DNA from: JAUVZF01 sp964539385 | Lineage (GTDB): Bacteria > Planctomycetota > Phycisphaerae > FEN-1346 | Reading direction: 5' to 3' | Assembly: GCA_964539385.1 (NCBI GenBank) | Contig: CAZIJC010000002.1 | Coordinates: 1 to 64,000, forward strand | Length of the DNA: 64,000 nt | Shown: piece by piece, positions 53,501-63,500 of the stretch | How the letters are laid out: every line of letters starts with the position of its first letter | How positions within the stretch are numbered: the stretch's first letter is position 1 | The notes under the pieces: model-generated | The model's database searches: none | The model's input: the letters and a program-made list of their open reading frames with translations, nothing else | Told to the model about the DNA's origin: nothing | Translations under genes and position numbers: made by a program

Positions 53501-55343
53501 GGTCATCGTCGAGGCGCGCGAGGGCCTCGAGCCGCTGAGTCGCCAGCAGAAGGAGTGGGCGGCCGTGGCCCGGATGCTGCGCGGCGGCATGACGCAGGCG
53601 TTCATCGTGTCGCCCGGGGCCGAGGCGCCGCGCCTGGCGTTCAGCACGAAAGAGCGGGAGACCGTGGAGACCGTCGAAGCGAAGATCGGCCTGGCCCAGA
53701 CGGTCCTGGTTTTCGACTCGAGCGGCGCCTACCGGGCCGAACAGACGTATCGCATCGACAACCGGACCGAACAGTTCCTCGAGATCGAACTGCCGGAGGC
53801 GGCCGCCCTGTGGACCGCCGTCGTGGCCGGCCTGCCGGTCAAGCCGACGCTCATGGACGATGCGCGGCGCGTGCGCATCCCGATCGTCAAGACCGCCGAG
53901 GGCGACCTCGATTACGCGGTCATCCTGAAGTACGGAGGCAGCATCGACGACCTCGGCGCGCTGCGTGTGTCGGTCGCGTTTCCGCTCATCCGTCCGGTTA
54001 ACATCAACGCGGAACTCAGCCAGGTGCAGGTGTACCTGCCCGAGACGCACGCCTGGTTCTGGTTCCGTGGAACGATGAGCCGGGTGACGGAAGAGGGCAC
54101 CCTCCAGGCGGGCGTCCTGGCGTACAAGAACAAACTGGCCGGCCGCCTGATGCAGACGCTGCGGTCCGACAACCCGTTTGCCCAGACGCGAGCGAAGACG
54201 AACCTTTTCCAGATTTCTCGCGATATCAAGACGCACAAGCAATCGCTGGGACAGAAGTACTACGGAAACGAGGCGCTGCAATCGGAACTGTCGAACGCGG
54301 GCGTGGTCCTCAAGAACGTCGACAAGGAGATCCAGGCCCAGGAGCAGGCCCAGCAGGTGGACGCCGACTTCAACAACGATCTGATAAGGCAAGCGTACGG
54401 AGAGCAGCACAATCGCCGGGCGCGGAACCTCGTCCAGGACCTCGGCCCCAACTGGAAGGCGCAGCCGCAGCAGACGGGTGCCCGGCCGGCCGACCAGTTC
54501 GACTTCAACGACGCCTGGCTGGCCGAGAACCGGCTCGGCAACAAGGAGGCCGAAGCGCGGCAGAAGAAGGGCGCCGCACGGTTCCAGCTGGGTGGACAAC
54601 AGGGCGCTGCGGTGCAGCAGCCGGTCCCGGGGCCGCAGTCGCAGGCCGCAGGACAGATGTTCCAGAGGTTCGCCGGAAAAGACTTGGCCGACCGGCAGGG
54701 GCAGCAAGCCGCCAGGCAGCAGCAGCGCCGCCTCAGCCAGAGCGAGGTCGTCGAGCGGTACCAGCAAAAACTCCAGCAACGGGCCGAACTGGAGAAGAAG
54801 CAACTCAGCGTGAGAGGCACGGGCACGACCGTAGACGGGATCCGCAGCGGGGCGGCCGACGCTGACGCAATATTCCAGTTTGACGTGTATTTGGGGGGGA
54901 AGCAACGTGAGAGGGGGGAAGCATTCAGCCACACCATTCCTGTGGGTGGGCACCCGTGGGTTGCCAGGGCGGGTGAGGTCCCAGCAGGCCTTGCCAGCCT
55001 GGACGTCGAACTGCCGCGCCGCGGCACGCTGTTCCAGTTCACCATGCCGCGCGGTGAGGCCGAGATCACGGCCCGGTCGGCGTCGATGCCGCTCATTGAG
55101 GGCCTGGAGCGCGTGGCCGGTGTGGTGGTGCTCGTCGTGGTGATCGTGCTGGTGCGGCGATGGCTGCGCGGCCGCGAGATCGGTCTGAAAACCCAGAGCA
55201 CGATCGCGACGGTGCTGATTATCCTGGGCGTAGTCGGCATTGCACTGGGTATCTTCCCGGTGGCGGGCCTGCTGGCGCTGGCTGTCGGCGTCGGCGTGAA
55301 GATCAAGTTGTTCTTCGCCCGCCGCAGGCCGGCAGCGGCGTAG
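47499..55343 (+). CDS. giant exported protein made of two fused PY units
   Basis: A 2614-residue protein. Unit 1 (about 1-1253) begins with a signal peptide, has VPFEDLSVLL...SRDEYEALL at 56 and 74, a long beta-rich region, a disordered linker (about 985-1125) and three helices. At residue 1254 comes MVLAIAAGVLLAGGASAVA, which looks like a second signal peptide inside the protein. Unit 2 has LPYDPASK...LLVPYARYVELW with prolines at 1300 and 1318, another beta-rich region, a Gln-rich coiled segment and three C-terminal helices. Pro-Pro spacing is 18 residues in both units and in the preceding gene. Residues 29-48 come from a dispersed repeat. It looks like two once-separate genes joined. Confidence 0.75.
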   Translation: MRNTIPILLLALAALTAPAAAVNKPPPANLQSQISNLRSEIRDPKSEKTVRELLVPFEDLSVLLEGDPNRVLLSRDEYEALLEKAKKQAEARAPRQALLVSADYQAKAGDERAEIAGTLTVSVLEDGLHAVGLDVGGVGLRGATLDGKGAPVGLSDDGRLTLFVEGKGEHKLVLDVVAPLQTTAARQILNFRLPTPAPARMRLTVPGDVEVKSGAPVVARVFDEAAEVTRIEILPQRGDVSLVMTLNSRLLRKDRIVVARSVFLDEVTQAYERLHATVSMAVLHRAVKGFRFAVPAGFEVTDVRSPNLARWAIVTESGRRILDVHLRDETTETVVLNLSAVRMKPDLGAWALAKFEPLDVVGHVAVVGLAVEDRLKAEAVSPEGLIAIDTAVLVKALPATVLEARPGAAKIRPVVAYYAPQAAFGLTARFVKPPARLRVTTNLLVILEDGGLTVRGGFALVPEQEKRFAFDFSVPAGWDVTSVTADGGGVTFERYGKPGQEGRVHVRLAQGVPAAAERQVLFTAVHVPKTWFSEWAGTAMEFPVFAVSGAARDVGAIAVDARDDMVVRPEALERLMPLDENEKTRYGLQGVAAALAYRYDAQPYRARLTVERTLPRITAQTFSFFRVERDVLAAHYEIVYDVTQARTRRLRLLLPEETPTALSIRGLGGVALKEYTSEIVGEEGSRRRRWTALLAERRSGAVRLAVDFQQRLAELEPENLALPIVEADGVAYQSGLVAVEGSPELDVVVTTGARRVDIGELVDAEYQPGRRLLGAYGFVGNTAPVAVAVARHPTLGLPPAIIQRAELATVLSADGLAQTSARFLLRTKALFLEVRLPEDSTLWSAALDGEPIKPQREAESMLLNLPAAAAGAVRDLRVVYETPVDGMAFWRGLDVPAPRLFLHAEPTAEGKEVPVADLEWQLFMPSGYRVIRAEGSVVTGQVTAPPLAVANVAGAFYAGSGGVDFDHGALGLVLMGFGGCAMKSAKEMAVGRWDSARDGADAPRDYFYGDESEEEAAKTGEDLEIAGGATLSMREKASRSARPHGAKDANRLAIRTGERRAADEAGTGAKPADKPPSVGTAPAPKTKPEPAALTPRAPPKRPVTPAKKEDAAKRKLHRAWALEGVASLKIDLVKTGEAVTFQSLGTEPRLTLTVVDAGRMEALAWALALAVLVVGLALTSRPAAAKAAYVVGVGLVATLIPVITGRIELAMLVNGAFYAACLLILYYLVAGCVRWFAGKVSGTFAPPATAAAGMVLAIAAGVLLAGGASAVADQKGAPYVIQVVPPPKPVKVPADAIILPYDPASKTGIQDADRLLVPYARYVELWNQAYPEKPIGKKKPPAPYALAGAALTATLKGEEYLLVEGHIDIDVYTDSYAVVPLPLEGGVLAKADLDGAPARLSVAETAPAPNRKKSSKPLPQSFVVLYVSGKGRHRLDLAARMRLHRRGGWRGVEGRLPVAPATALALTVPDAGTEVRLGGVPDRASYDTKAAGQTIETALGAGGSVSIQWRPKVSEGQLDRTLTAGSKAVLDVQEDSLRLVWSLHLEFRRGERDFFTVEVPGGYTVEKVEGTNIRGWEAKQAGERQEVTVTLLKPAKGSEDFTITIWRQADAGSSPVAGGEFDAPVVGVTGALRHTGQLVIRRSPLLDLRTVATSGVRRDDLPPEPKKTGGGAGATESPLGIRPQEAYRFVATPFSVRLAAAPAVAKKSATVQMIVRVAQRERSMEARATLTVRNRPLYWARFVVPPDLKVDRVLAPGTFEWALTDEAGRRVLTVYLASGVQGACPILLQGKLGEDRETLDTAVPHLEVLDVDRQQGDIVVQVDPAFEVRTEALENIERALLHRAGGWLSSDQKTLAALALHYTRPDYAGRLVLTAKKPDVTCFTVTNARVTDRSIDETILVSWTIRGAGVRDVSLVLPAWMKDARISVPLLRQKTITPVADDAASVRVHLELQDEVMGELRVLIENDRLLAGGTHDAPIPRVETGRTDRRYVALESAGRDEVIVEAREGLEPLSRQQKEWAAVARMLRGGMTQAFIVSPGAEAPRLAFSTKERETVETVEAKIGLAQTVLVFDSSGAYRAEQTYRIDNRTEQFLEIELPEAAALWTAVVAGLPVKPTLMDDARRVRIPIVKTAEGDLDYAVILKYGGSIDDLGALRVSVAFPLIRPVNINAELSQVQVYLPETHAWFWFRGTMSRVTEEGTLQAGVLAYKNKLAGRLMQTLRSDNPFAQTRAKTNLFQISRDIKTHKQSLGQKYYGNEALQSELSNAGVVLKNVDKEIQAQEQAQQVDADFNNDLIRQAYGEQHNRRARNLVQDLGPNWKAQPQQTGARPADQFDFNDAWLAENRLGNKEAEARQKKGAARFQLGGQQGAAVQQPVPGPQSQAAGQMFQRFAGKDLADRQGQQAARQQQRRLSQSEVVERYQQKLQQRAELEKKQLSVRGTGTTVDGIRSGAADADAIFQFDVYLGGKQRERGEAFSHTIPVGGHPWVARAGEVPAGLASLDVELPRRGTLFQFTMPRGEAEITARSASMPLIEGLERVAGVVVLVVVIVLVRRWLRGREIGLKTQSTIATVLIILGVVGIALGIFPVAGLLALAVGVGVKIKLFFARRRPAAA
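47583..47639. repeat. dispersed AATCTCAAATC-type repeat inserted in frame
   Basis: The segment is built of short variants of AATCTCAAATCT and GAAATCCGAGATCCG, encoding NLQSQISNLRSEIRDPKSEK. Its AT-rich composition differs sharply from the surrounding gene. From memory, such heptad-like repeats are scattered in planctomycete and related genomes and often appear as spurious ISNLKSQISNL peptides. Confidence 0.6.
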
Positions 55344-55369
55344 CCGGGATGAGTTGAGCCGGTTCTTGC

Positions 55370-55397
55370 GCGCGGCGGCCGTCGCTGGCCGCCGCGC
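55370..55397 (+). terminator. hairpin terminator after the giant fusion gene
   Basis: GCGCGGCGGCC and GGCCGCCGCGC form a perfect 11-bp stem around GTCGCT, 27 bases after the stop. It is followed by CGCTCTTTCC, a weak T-run. Confidence 0.5.
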
Positions 55398-55409
55398 CGC
55401 TCTTTCCAC

Positions 55410-55439
55410 GTGACAAGGCGTGCGGCCTGCCGCTACACT
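55410..55439 (+). promoter_or_regulatory. possible promoter of the zinc-ribbon gene
   Basis: GTGACA at 55410-55415 and TACACT at 55434-55439 are 18 bases apart. Transcription would start near 55446, before the ATG at 55474. Confidence 0.4.
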
Positions 55440-55473
55440 GGTCGGCGTCCAGAATGTGGAAAGGGGTCTGCCG

Positions 55474-55977
55474 ATGGAATGCCCGGCTTGTGGTAATACG
55501 CTGACGCAGATGACGGTGGCGGAAGTTACAGTGGATGTGTGTGAAGGCGGCTGCGGCGGCATCTGGTTCGACAACCAGGAGATCCGGAAGTTGGACGACC
55601 GGGAAGAGGCCGCCGGCGAGGCGCTGCTCGACGTCCAGCGCGACCCCAACGTCACGGTGGATCACGACGCCCAGTGGGGCTGCCCGCGCTGCGGCCACCC
55701 GGCGATGACGCGCCATTTCTACAGCCCGAAACGCGCCGTCGAAGTGGACGAGTGCCCGAGATGCGGTGGTGTCTGGCTCGACGCGGGCGAACTGGCCACC
55801 ATCCGCACCCAGTACGAGAGCGGCGAGGCGCGCCGGGCCGCCCATCGCGAGTTCGCCCAAAGCCTCTACAACGAGCAACTGGCCGGGATGCAGCCGGAAC
55901 GTGCCCCCGTCTCGGCCGAGACGGACGAGGGGGCCGGGCCGACGGAGATGCTCCGCCGCCTGCTCCATTTCATCTGA
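55474..55977 (+). CDS. double zf-TFIIB zinc-ribbon protein
   Basis: A 167-residue protein with two TFIIB-like zinc ribbons: MECPACGNTL...VCEGGCGGIWFDNQEIRKL and CPRCGHPAMT...ECPRCGGVWLDAGEL. The C-G-G-x-W-x-D pattern is typical of zf-TFIIB domains, small proteins of unknown role. ATG 55474 follows AAAGGGG. The 232 bases after it hold a long hairpin but no gene. Confidence 0.88.
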   Translation: MECPACGNTLTQMTVAEVTVDVCEGGCGGIWFDNQEIRKLDDREEAAGEALLDVQRDPNVTVDHDAQWGCPRCGHPAMTRHFYSPKRAVEVDECPRCGGVWLDAGELATIRTQYESGEARRAAHREFAQSLYNEQLAGMQPERAPVSAETDEGAGPTEMLRRLLHFI

Positions 55978-56096
55978 CGCGGGTTTCTGAAACCGTCAAC
56001 CTGCCAACGGCAGGGCTCGGCGTCCAATCACGTCGCCGTACCGGCGACGGCTCAACGCGGTCCGGCCCCTGCGGGCGGTGCCCAGACCGGAGCACT

Positions 56097-56183
56097 AAAA
56101 AAGCGGGGCTCGTCGATCCGCTTCGCGGCCGGGTGTTTCGGCAGGGGACGTCCGCCGGTCGCAAGCGGGTACGACGAGCCCGC
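56097..56183 (-). terminator. long imperfect hairpin with T6, terminator or small RNA end
   Basis: On the minus strand a GCGGG-CTCGTCG arm pairs with CGACGAG-CCCCGC, and an inner CCGCTTGCG pairs with CGCGAAGCGG, giving a long stem followed by TTTTTT at 56102-56097. It lies just downstream of the small secreted protein gene and probably ends its transcript. Confidence 0.6.
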
Positions 56184-56209
56184 GTCGAGATGTAAACGGT
56201 GTTCGGGTG

Positions 56210-56638
56210 TTACCTTGGGCGGTCTCCTTCACCCCGTGGGGGCCTGTCGCCATCGCCTCTGCGGCGCCTGTCCAGCCGGTCCCTGTCGCCACGCTCTCTG
56301 TCGCCCGCCCCTTCCGGCCGCATCTGCCGCATGATGGCCTGGAACACGGCCATCCGGACGGCCCTTTCGTCGTCGCCGACGACCTTCTTGACGGCATCCT
56401 GGAAATCGGCCAGGGCCTTCATCAAGCGTGCGGCGACTTCTCCCTTCATGAGTTTTGCGAGGTCGGCGCGCTGCTCTTCGCTCAACTGCGGTCTGGGCGG
56501 CCCTCTGCGCTGGCCTTCGCCGCCCGGCCTGCCCCTAGGCGGGCCTTCTCGTTCCGGCCTTTCCTCCCCGTAGGCCGTTATGGCGAGGCTCCCCGCCACG
56601 ATCACGGCCGCAAGGCTGATCAACAGAATCTTTCTCAT
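56210..56638 (-). CDS. small secreted Arg/Gly-rich helical protein
   Basis: A 142-residue exported protein. The signal is MRKILLISLAAVIVAGSLA. The middle (LSEEQRADLAKLMKGEVAARL to AIMRQM) is helical and charged; both flanks are rich in Arg, Gly, Pro and Glu. It has some likeness to Spy/CpxP-type periplasmic chaperones, but no LTxxQ motif is clear, so this is a guess. AAAGGAGAG lies seven bases before ATG 56638. Confidence 0.7.
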   Translation of the reverse strand: MRKILLISLAAVIVAGSLAITAYGEERPEREGPPRGRPGGEGQRRGPPRPQLSEEQRADLAKLMKGEVAARLMKALADFQDAVKKVVGDDERAVRMAVFQAIMRQMRPEGAGDRERGDRDRLDRRRRGDGDRPPRGEGDRPR

Positions 56639-56788
56639 GTTCGCTCTCCTTTCCTTCCGCGTTTGCGGTGCACTGGATTACCGGATTCGCTCTCTGCTTC
56701 ACCAGTTCCAACGGCGAGTGCGGGGGTTTATTGCAGGAAAGTGGGCGGCTGCGCCTTTGGGTTGACGGCGGCCGGCGGGGCGGGTTTT

Positions 56789-59428
<2,640 letters not shown>

Positions 59429-59456
59429 GTTGTGAGCCTCCGTTCTGTCCATGTAG

Positions 59457-59474
59457 GCCGGGGCGCACCCCGGC
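59457..59474. repeat. 7-bp hairpin upstream of the clpB start
   Basis: GCCGGGG and CCCCGGC flank CGCA, forming a very stable hairpin 29 bases upstream of the GTG start. It may affect translation or be a small dispersed repeat. Confidence 0.45.
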
Positions 59475-59640
59475 ATCGGGTGCATGTTGTGTCCATTGTG
59501 CTAAAAAGGGCAAACGCCGTGCCACGCTCATGGGGCCGTTTTCCAGAGTCAAAGGGCCACCTGATGGTCAAGAGCGGGGATTCCCGGGAGACGTCTCTGC
59601 CATTTTGGCAGGCGGCGGGCGGCGGCTGTTGGCTCGCGTG

Positions 59641-60426
59641 TCAGCCCCCGAAGAACGACGCGAAAGAGTCTTTGCGGATGGTCGCGTACCAGGGGTCGAG
59701 CATCTCGCGCGGCGTGAAAGTGGCAAGGAGCAGGCCCTCGCCGCCGTCGGCCGTCCGGATGCCGCGCGCGTCCCAGCAGCCGGAGTTCAGCCACCGGTCG
59801 TCGGCACTCGTGTTGCACAGCAGCGTTGGTGTGGCCCATTCGGCCGCGCGGCCGGCGAAGTGAGCGGGGACGACCGTCGGCTTCGTGCCGGGGTCCGGGT
59901 CGGGCCCTGCCATGTGGGCGATGACACAGAAGGCGTCGGCGTCCTCCCTCGCGAGTTCCGCGAAGACCCGCGGGAACCGGACGTCGTAGCAGACGGCCAA
60001 GCCCAGCCGCCAGCCCGCGCACTGGGCAACGACGGGGTCGCTTCCGCTGATGAAGACCTTCTTGTCGAGCGGTGTGAGGCAGCGTTTGCGGTAGCGGACC
60101 TCGGCCGAGGTGTTGCCGCAGGCGAGCGCGTCGTTCGTGGCGGAGTCCTCGGCGGGGCCGGCCGTTCCGAGGATGAGCGCAAGGCCGGCCTCGCGGGCAT
60201 AGGCGGCCAGTTGGCGCTCGGCCCCGCGGACCTCATCCCAGTTGATATCGGCCAAGTCCTCGCGCGCCGCGCTCGGGTAGCCGGTCAGCGCGCATTCCGG
60301 CGTAAGAAGCAGCCGCGCGCCTGCATCGCGGGCCTCGGCGATGCCCTTGGTGATACGGGCGCGGTTTTCGGCGACCGAGTCCGTTACCGTGAAACTCCAA
60401 CACGCGGCGGTTAGTGCTTTGGCCAT
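59641..60426 (-). CDS. carbon-nitrogen hydrolase (nitrilase superfamily)
   Basis: A 261-residue enzyme with the Glu-Lys-Cys triad: Glu44 in TPECALTGYP, Lys114 in YRKRCLTP and Cys146 in AVCYDVRFP. It hydrolyses an amide or nitrile; family members include omega-amidases and N-carbamoyl-amine hydrolases, and the substrate cannot be told here. GGAGAG precedes ATG 60426. It is divergent from mfd, with a hairpin and the mfd promoter between them. Confidence 0.88.
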   Translation of the reverse strand: MAKALTAACWSFTVTDSVAENRARITKGIAEARDAGARLLLTPECALTGYPSAAREDLADINWDEVRGAERQLAAYAREAGLALILGTAGPAEDSATNDALACGNTSAEVRYRKRCLTPLDKKVFISGSDPVVAQCAGWRLGLAVCYDVRFPRVFAELAREDADAFCVIAHMAGPDPDPGTKPTVVPAHFAGRAAEWATPTLLCNTSADDRWLNSGCWDARGIRTADGGEGLLLATFTPREMLDPWYATIRKDSFASFFGG

Positions 60427-60463
60427 GGCGTGGTCTCTCCAAGCCCCACACAGCATAACAGAA

Positions 60464-60486
60464 AAAAAGGTACCTGGAACCTTTTT
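60464..60486. repeat. A/T-flanked hairpin between nitrilase and mfd
   Basis: AAAAAGGT and ACCTTTTT form a perfect 8-bp stem around ACCTGGA. With A and T runs on both sides it could stop transcription on either strand, but it lies upstream of both genes, so an insulator or dispersed repeat is more likely. Confidence 0.5.
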
Positions 60487-60507
60487 GGCAAGCGGCGCTT
60501 TCGTGGA

Positions 60508-60536
60508 TTGACGGATGCCGCGGCGCCGATTACAAT
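60508..60536 (+). promoter_or_regulatory. sigma-70 promoter of mfd
   Basis: TTGACG at 60508-60513 and TACAAT at 60531-60536 are separated by exactly 17 bases, a strong match. Transcription would start near 60543. An in-frame ATG at 60515 lies between the boxes and therefore cannot be the start; ATG 60557 is. Confidence 0.7.
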
Positions 60537-60556
60537 GCGGCCACAACCTGGAGTCT

Positions 60557-63500
60557 ATGGCCGAAGGCCAGAAGGTGGACATCGCGGCTACGGGCGAAGC
60601 GGTCACGGACCTGTTCGCCCGCCAGGAGGTCGTCGGCCTCGTCCGGCAGACGCTGTGCGAAGAGGGGCGGGCGAGCGTCGAAGGCCTGTGGGGATCCAGC
60701 GCGCCTGCCCTGGCCGCCGCCCTCCTTCCGGACTGTCCGTCCACGCTTCTGTATGTTGTCGCGCACATCGACTCCGTGGACGATGCCCGCGACGACTGGC
60801 GGCTGTTCGCCGGCGTTGACCCGCCCGTCTTTCCCGCCTGGGAGGCGCTGCCGACCGAGTCTGACGTCTCGGACGAAATCCTGGCCGACCGCCTGCGGGT
60901 GCTCAAGCGGCTCGCGGCGGCGCAGCCCCGAGCCCGGAGCGGAAGCGTCGAGGCACCGTCACAGGCCGGGGTGCGTGCCACGGCAAACGAAGATGCCCCG
61001 ACGCTCCCGCGTCGGGCTCGAAACGACGTAGCGCTGCCTCGCGTCCTCGTGGCGCCGATCCAGGCGATCATGCAGCCGGTTCCCTCGCCGCGTCACCTGG
61101 CCGAGAACACGCTCGAACTCACGGTCGGCGCCGAGTACAGCATGTCGCACCTGCGCCGGTGGCTGGCCGAGCGCGGGTTCCGCCCTGCGGAACTCGTCCT
61201 CGAACCCGGCCGGTACGCCGTGCGAGGTGGCATCATGGACGTGTACCCGCCGACGGCCCCGGCGCCGTACCGGCTGGAGTTCTTCGGCGACGAACTCGAG
61301 AGCCTCCGCACGTTTGACCCCTCAACGCAGCGGAGCCTCGACGACCGCGACCGCGTCGCCGTCTCGTTCATGCCGAGCGGCAAAGGCGGCCCTCTCGCCC
61401 CCGAGACCTCGACCAACCTCCTGGACTACCTGCCGCAAGGCGCATGGATCGTCTGGCAGGACCCGCTGGAGATCGCCGAAGTCGGGCGGTCGTTCGTCGC
61501 GCGGCTGGCGAGCCCCGTCGGCGTGTATGCGTTCGAGGCGGTGGTGCGCGAGAGCCGCGAGTTCGCGCGGCTCGACGTCTCGAGTTTCACCACGAGCGGC
61601 GCGAGCGACGCCTTTGCCCTTCGAACCGAGAGCCTCCCCGCCTTCAGCGGCAAGGCCGAGGCCGTAAGGGGGGAACTGGCGGACCTGGCGGCCGAGGACA
61701 CCGTGCTCCTGTTCTCGGACAACGAGGGCGAACGCGACCGCCTTGCCGAGATCGTTGACACCATGGGTCCGGAGACCAAGGGGCGCATCCGCCTCGGCGT
61801 CGGTCGCCTCGGCGCGGGCTTTCGCCTGGTGGCCGAGAACGTGGCGGTTGCCTCGAACCACGAGGTCTTTCAGCGGTACCAGACGCGGCGGCGGCTCGGG
61901 CGGCGGCTTGAAACCCGCGCCATCGACACGTGGATGGACCTGGCGCGCGGCGACCTGGTCGTCCACGTGATTCACGGCATCGGCCGGTACCTGGGCATGA
62001 AGACGCTCCGCCGCGACGCCAAGGCCCTGACCGAAATGAAAGGCGCTTTGCCCCTGCCCGGCGCGGCGGCAGCCGAGCAGACGGCCGATTACCTCCTCCT
62101 GGAGTTCCGCGACAAGGTCAAGGTGTACGTCCCGGCGTCGCAGGTGGCCCTTGTCCAGAAGTACGTGGGCGGCTTCAAGGGCAAGCCGCGCCTCTCGCGC
62201 GTGGGCGGCAAGGCGTGGGGCGAGAAGAAGCGGCGAGTCGAAGAGGCCGTCCAGAACTTCGCCATGGAACTGTTGCGCGTCCAGGCCGTCCGGGAGGCCC
62301 GGCCGGGAATCACCTACCCCTCCGACAGCCTGTGGCAGAAAGAGTTCGAGGCCGCGTTCCCGTATCCCGACACCGAAGACCAGGCGGCCGCCATGCAGGA
62401 GATCAAACGCAACATGCGCTCGCCGCGACCGATGGACCGGCTCGTGTGCGGCGACGTGGGATACGGCAAGACGGAACTGGCAATCCGGGCGGCGTTCAAG
62501 GCCGTCGAAGCCGGCAAACAGGTCGTCGTGCTCGTGCCGACCACGGTCCTGACGGCCCAGCATCTGGGAACCTTCCGCGAGCGAATGGCGGATTACCCTG
62601 TCATCATCGAGATGATGTGCCGGTTCCAGACGCGAGGGACGCAGGCCGAGATCCTCGACCGGTTCCGCAAGGGGCAGGTCGATATCCTCATCGGAACGCA
62701 CCGGCTGCTCCAGAAGGACGTCGTGCCGGCCGACCTGGGCCTCCTGATCGTGGACGAGGAGCAGCGGTTCGGCGTCGAGCACAAGGAGCGGCTCAAGCGG
62801 ATGCGGCAGACGGTGGACATCCTGACGCTGACGGCCACGCCGATCCCGCGGACGCTGCACATGTCGCTTCTGGGCATCCGCGATATCTCGAGCCTGACGA
62901 CCGCCCCCCAGGACCGGCGGGCCGTCCGGACCGAGGTGTGCCCGTGGGACGACGGGCGTATCCGCCAGGCCATCTTGCGGGAACTCGCACGCGACGGGCA
63001 GGTCTTTTTCGTCCACAACCGCGTCCGCACGATCGAGGCCGTGGCCGACCGGGTGCGGCGGCTCGTGCCGGAGGCCCGCATCGAATGGGCCCACGGCCAG
63101 ATGAAAGAGCGGGAGTTGGAGGACCGGATGCTTCGGTTCTTCGCAGGCGACGTGGACGTCCTCGTCTCGACCACCATCATCGAGTCGGGCCTCGATGTGC
63201 CGCACGCCAACACCATGTTCATCCACGACGCCGACCGGTTCGGCCTGGCCGACATGCACCAGTTGCGCGGCCGCGTGGGACGGTACAAGCACCGGGCGTA
63301 CTGTTACCTGCTCTTGCCCGAGAAGCGTCCGCCGACGCCGGCGGCGTCGAAGCGTCTGCACGCCATCGAGCAGTACGCCGAGTTGGGAGCGGGCTTTCAG
63401 ATCGCGATGCGCGACCTGGAGATCCGCGGGGCCGGCAACATCATGGGGCTCGAACAGTCCGGTCACATCTCCGCCGTCGGGTACGAGATGTACTGCCAGT

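Noticed and set aside
50481..55655. Long open frame on the minus strand opposite the giant fusion gene
   Set aside because: It has no recognisable domain and mirrors the GC-rich third positions of the plus-strand gene. Similar antisense frames occur opposite most genes here.
59429..59560. CIRCE operator before clpB
   Set aside because: TTAGCAC occurs once, but the second half GAGTGCTAA is absent.
60515..60517. Earlier in-frame ATG for mfd
   Set aside because: It lies between the -35 and -10 boxes of a strong promoter, so it is not transcribed from it.
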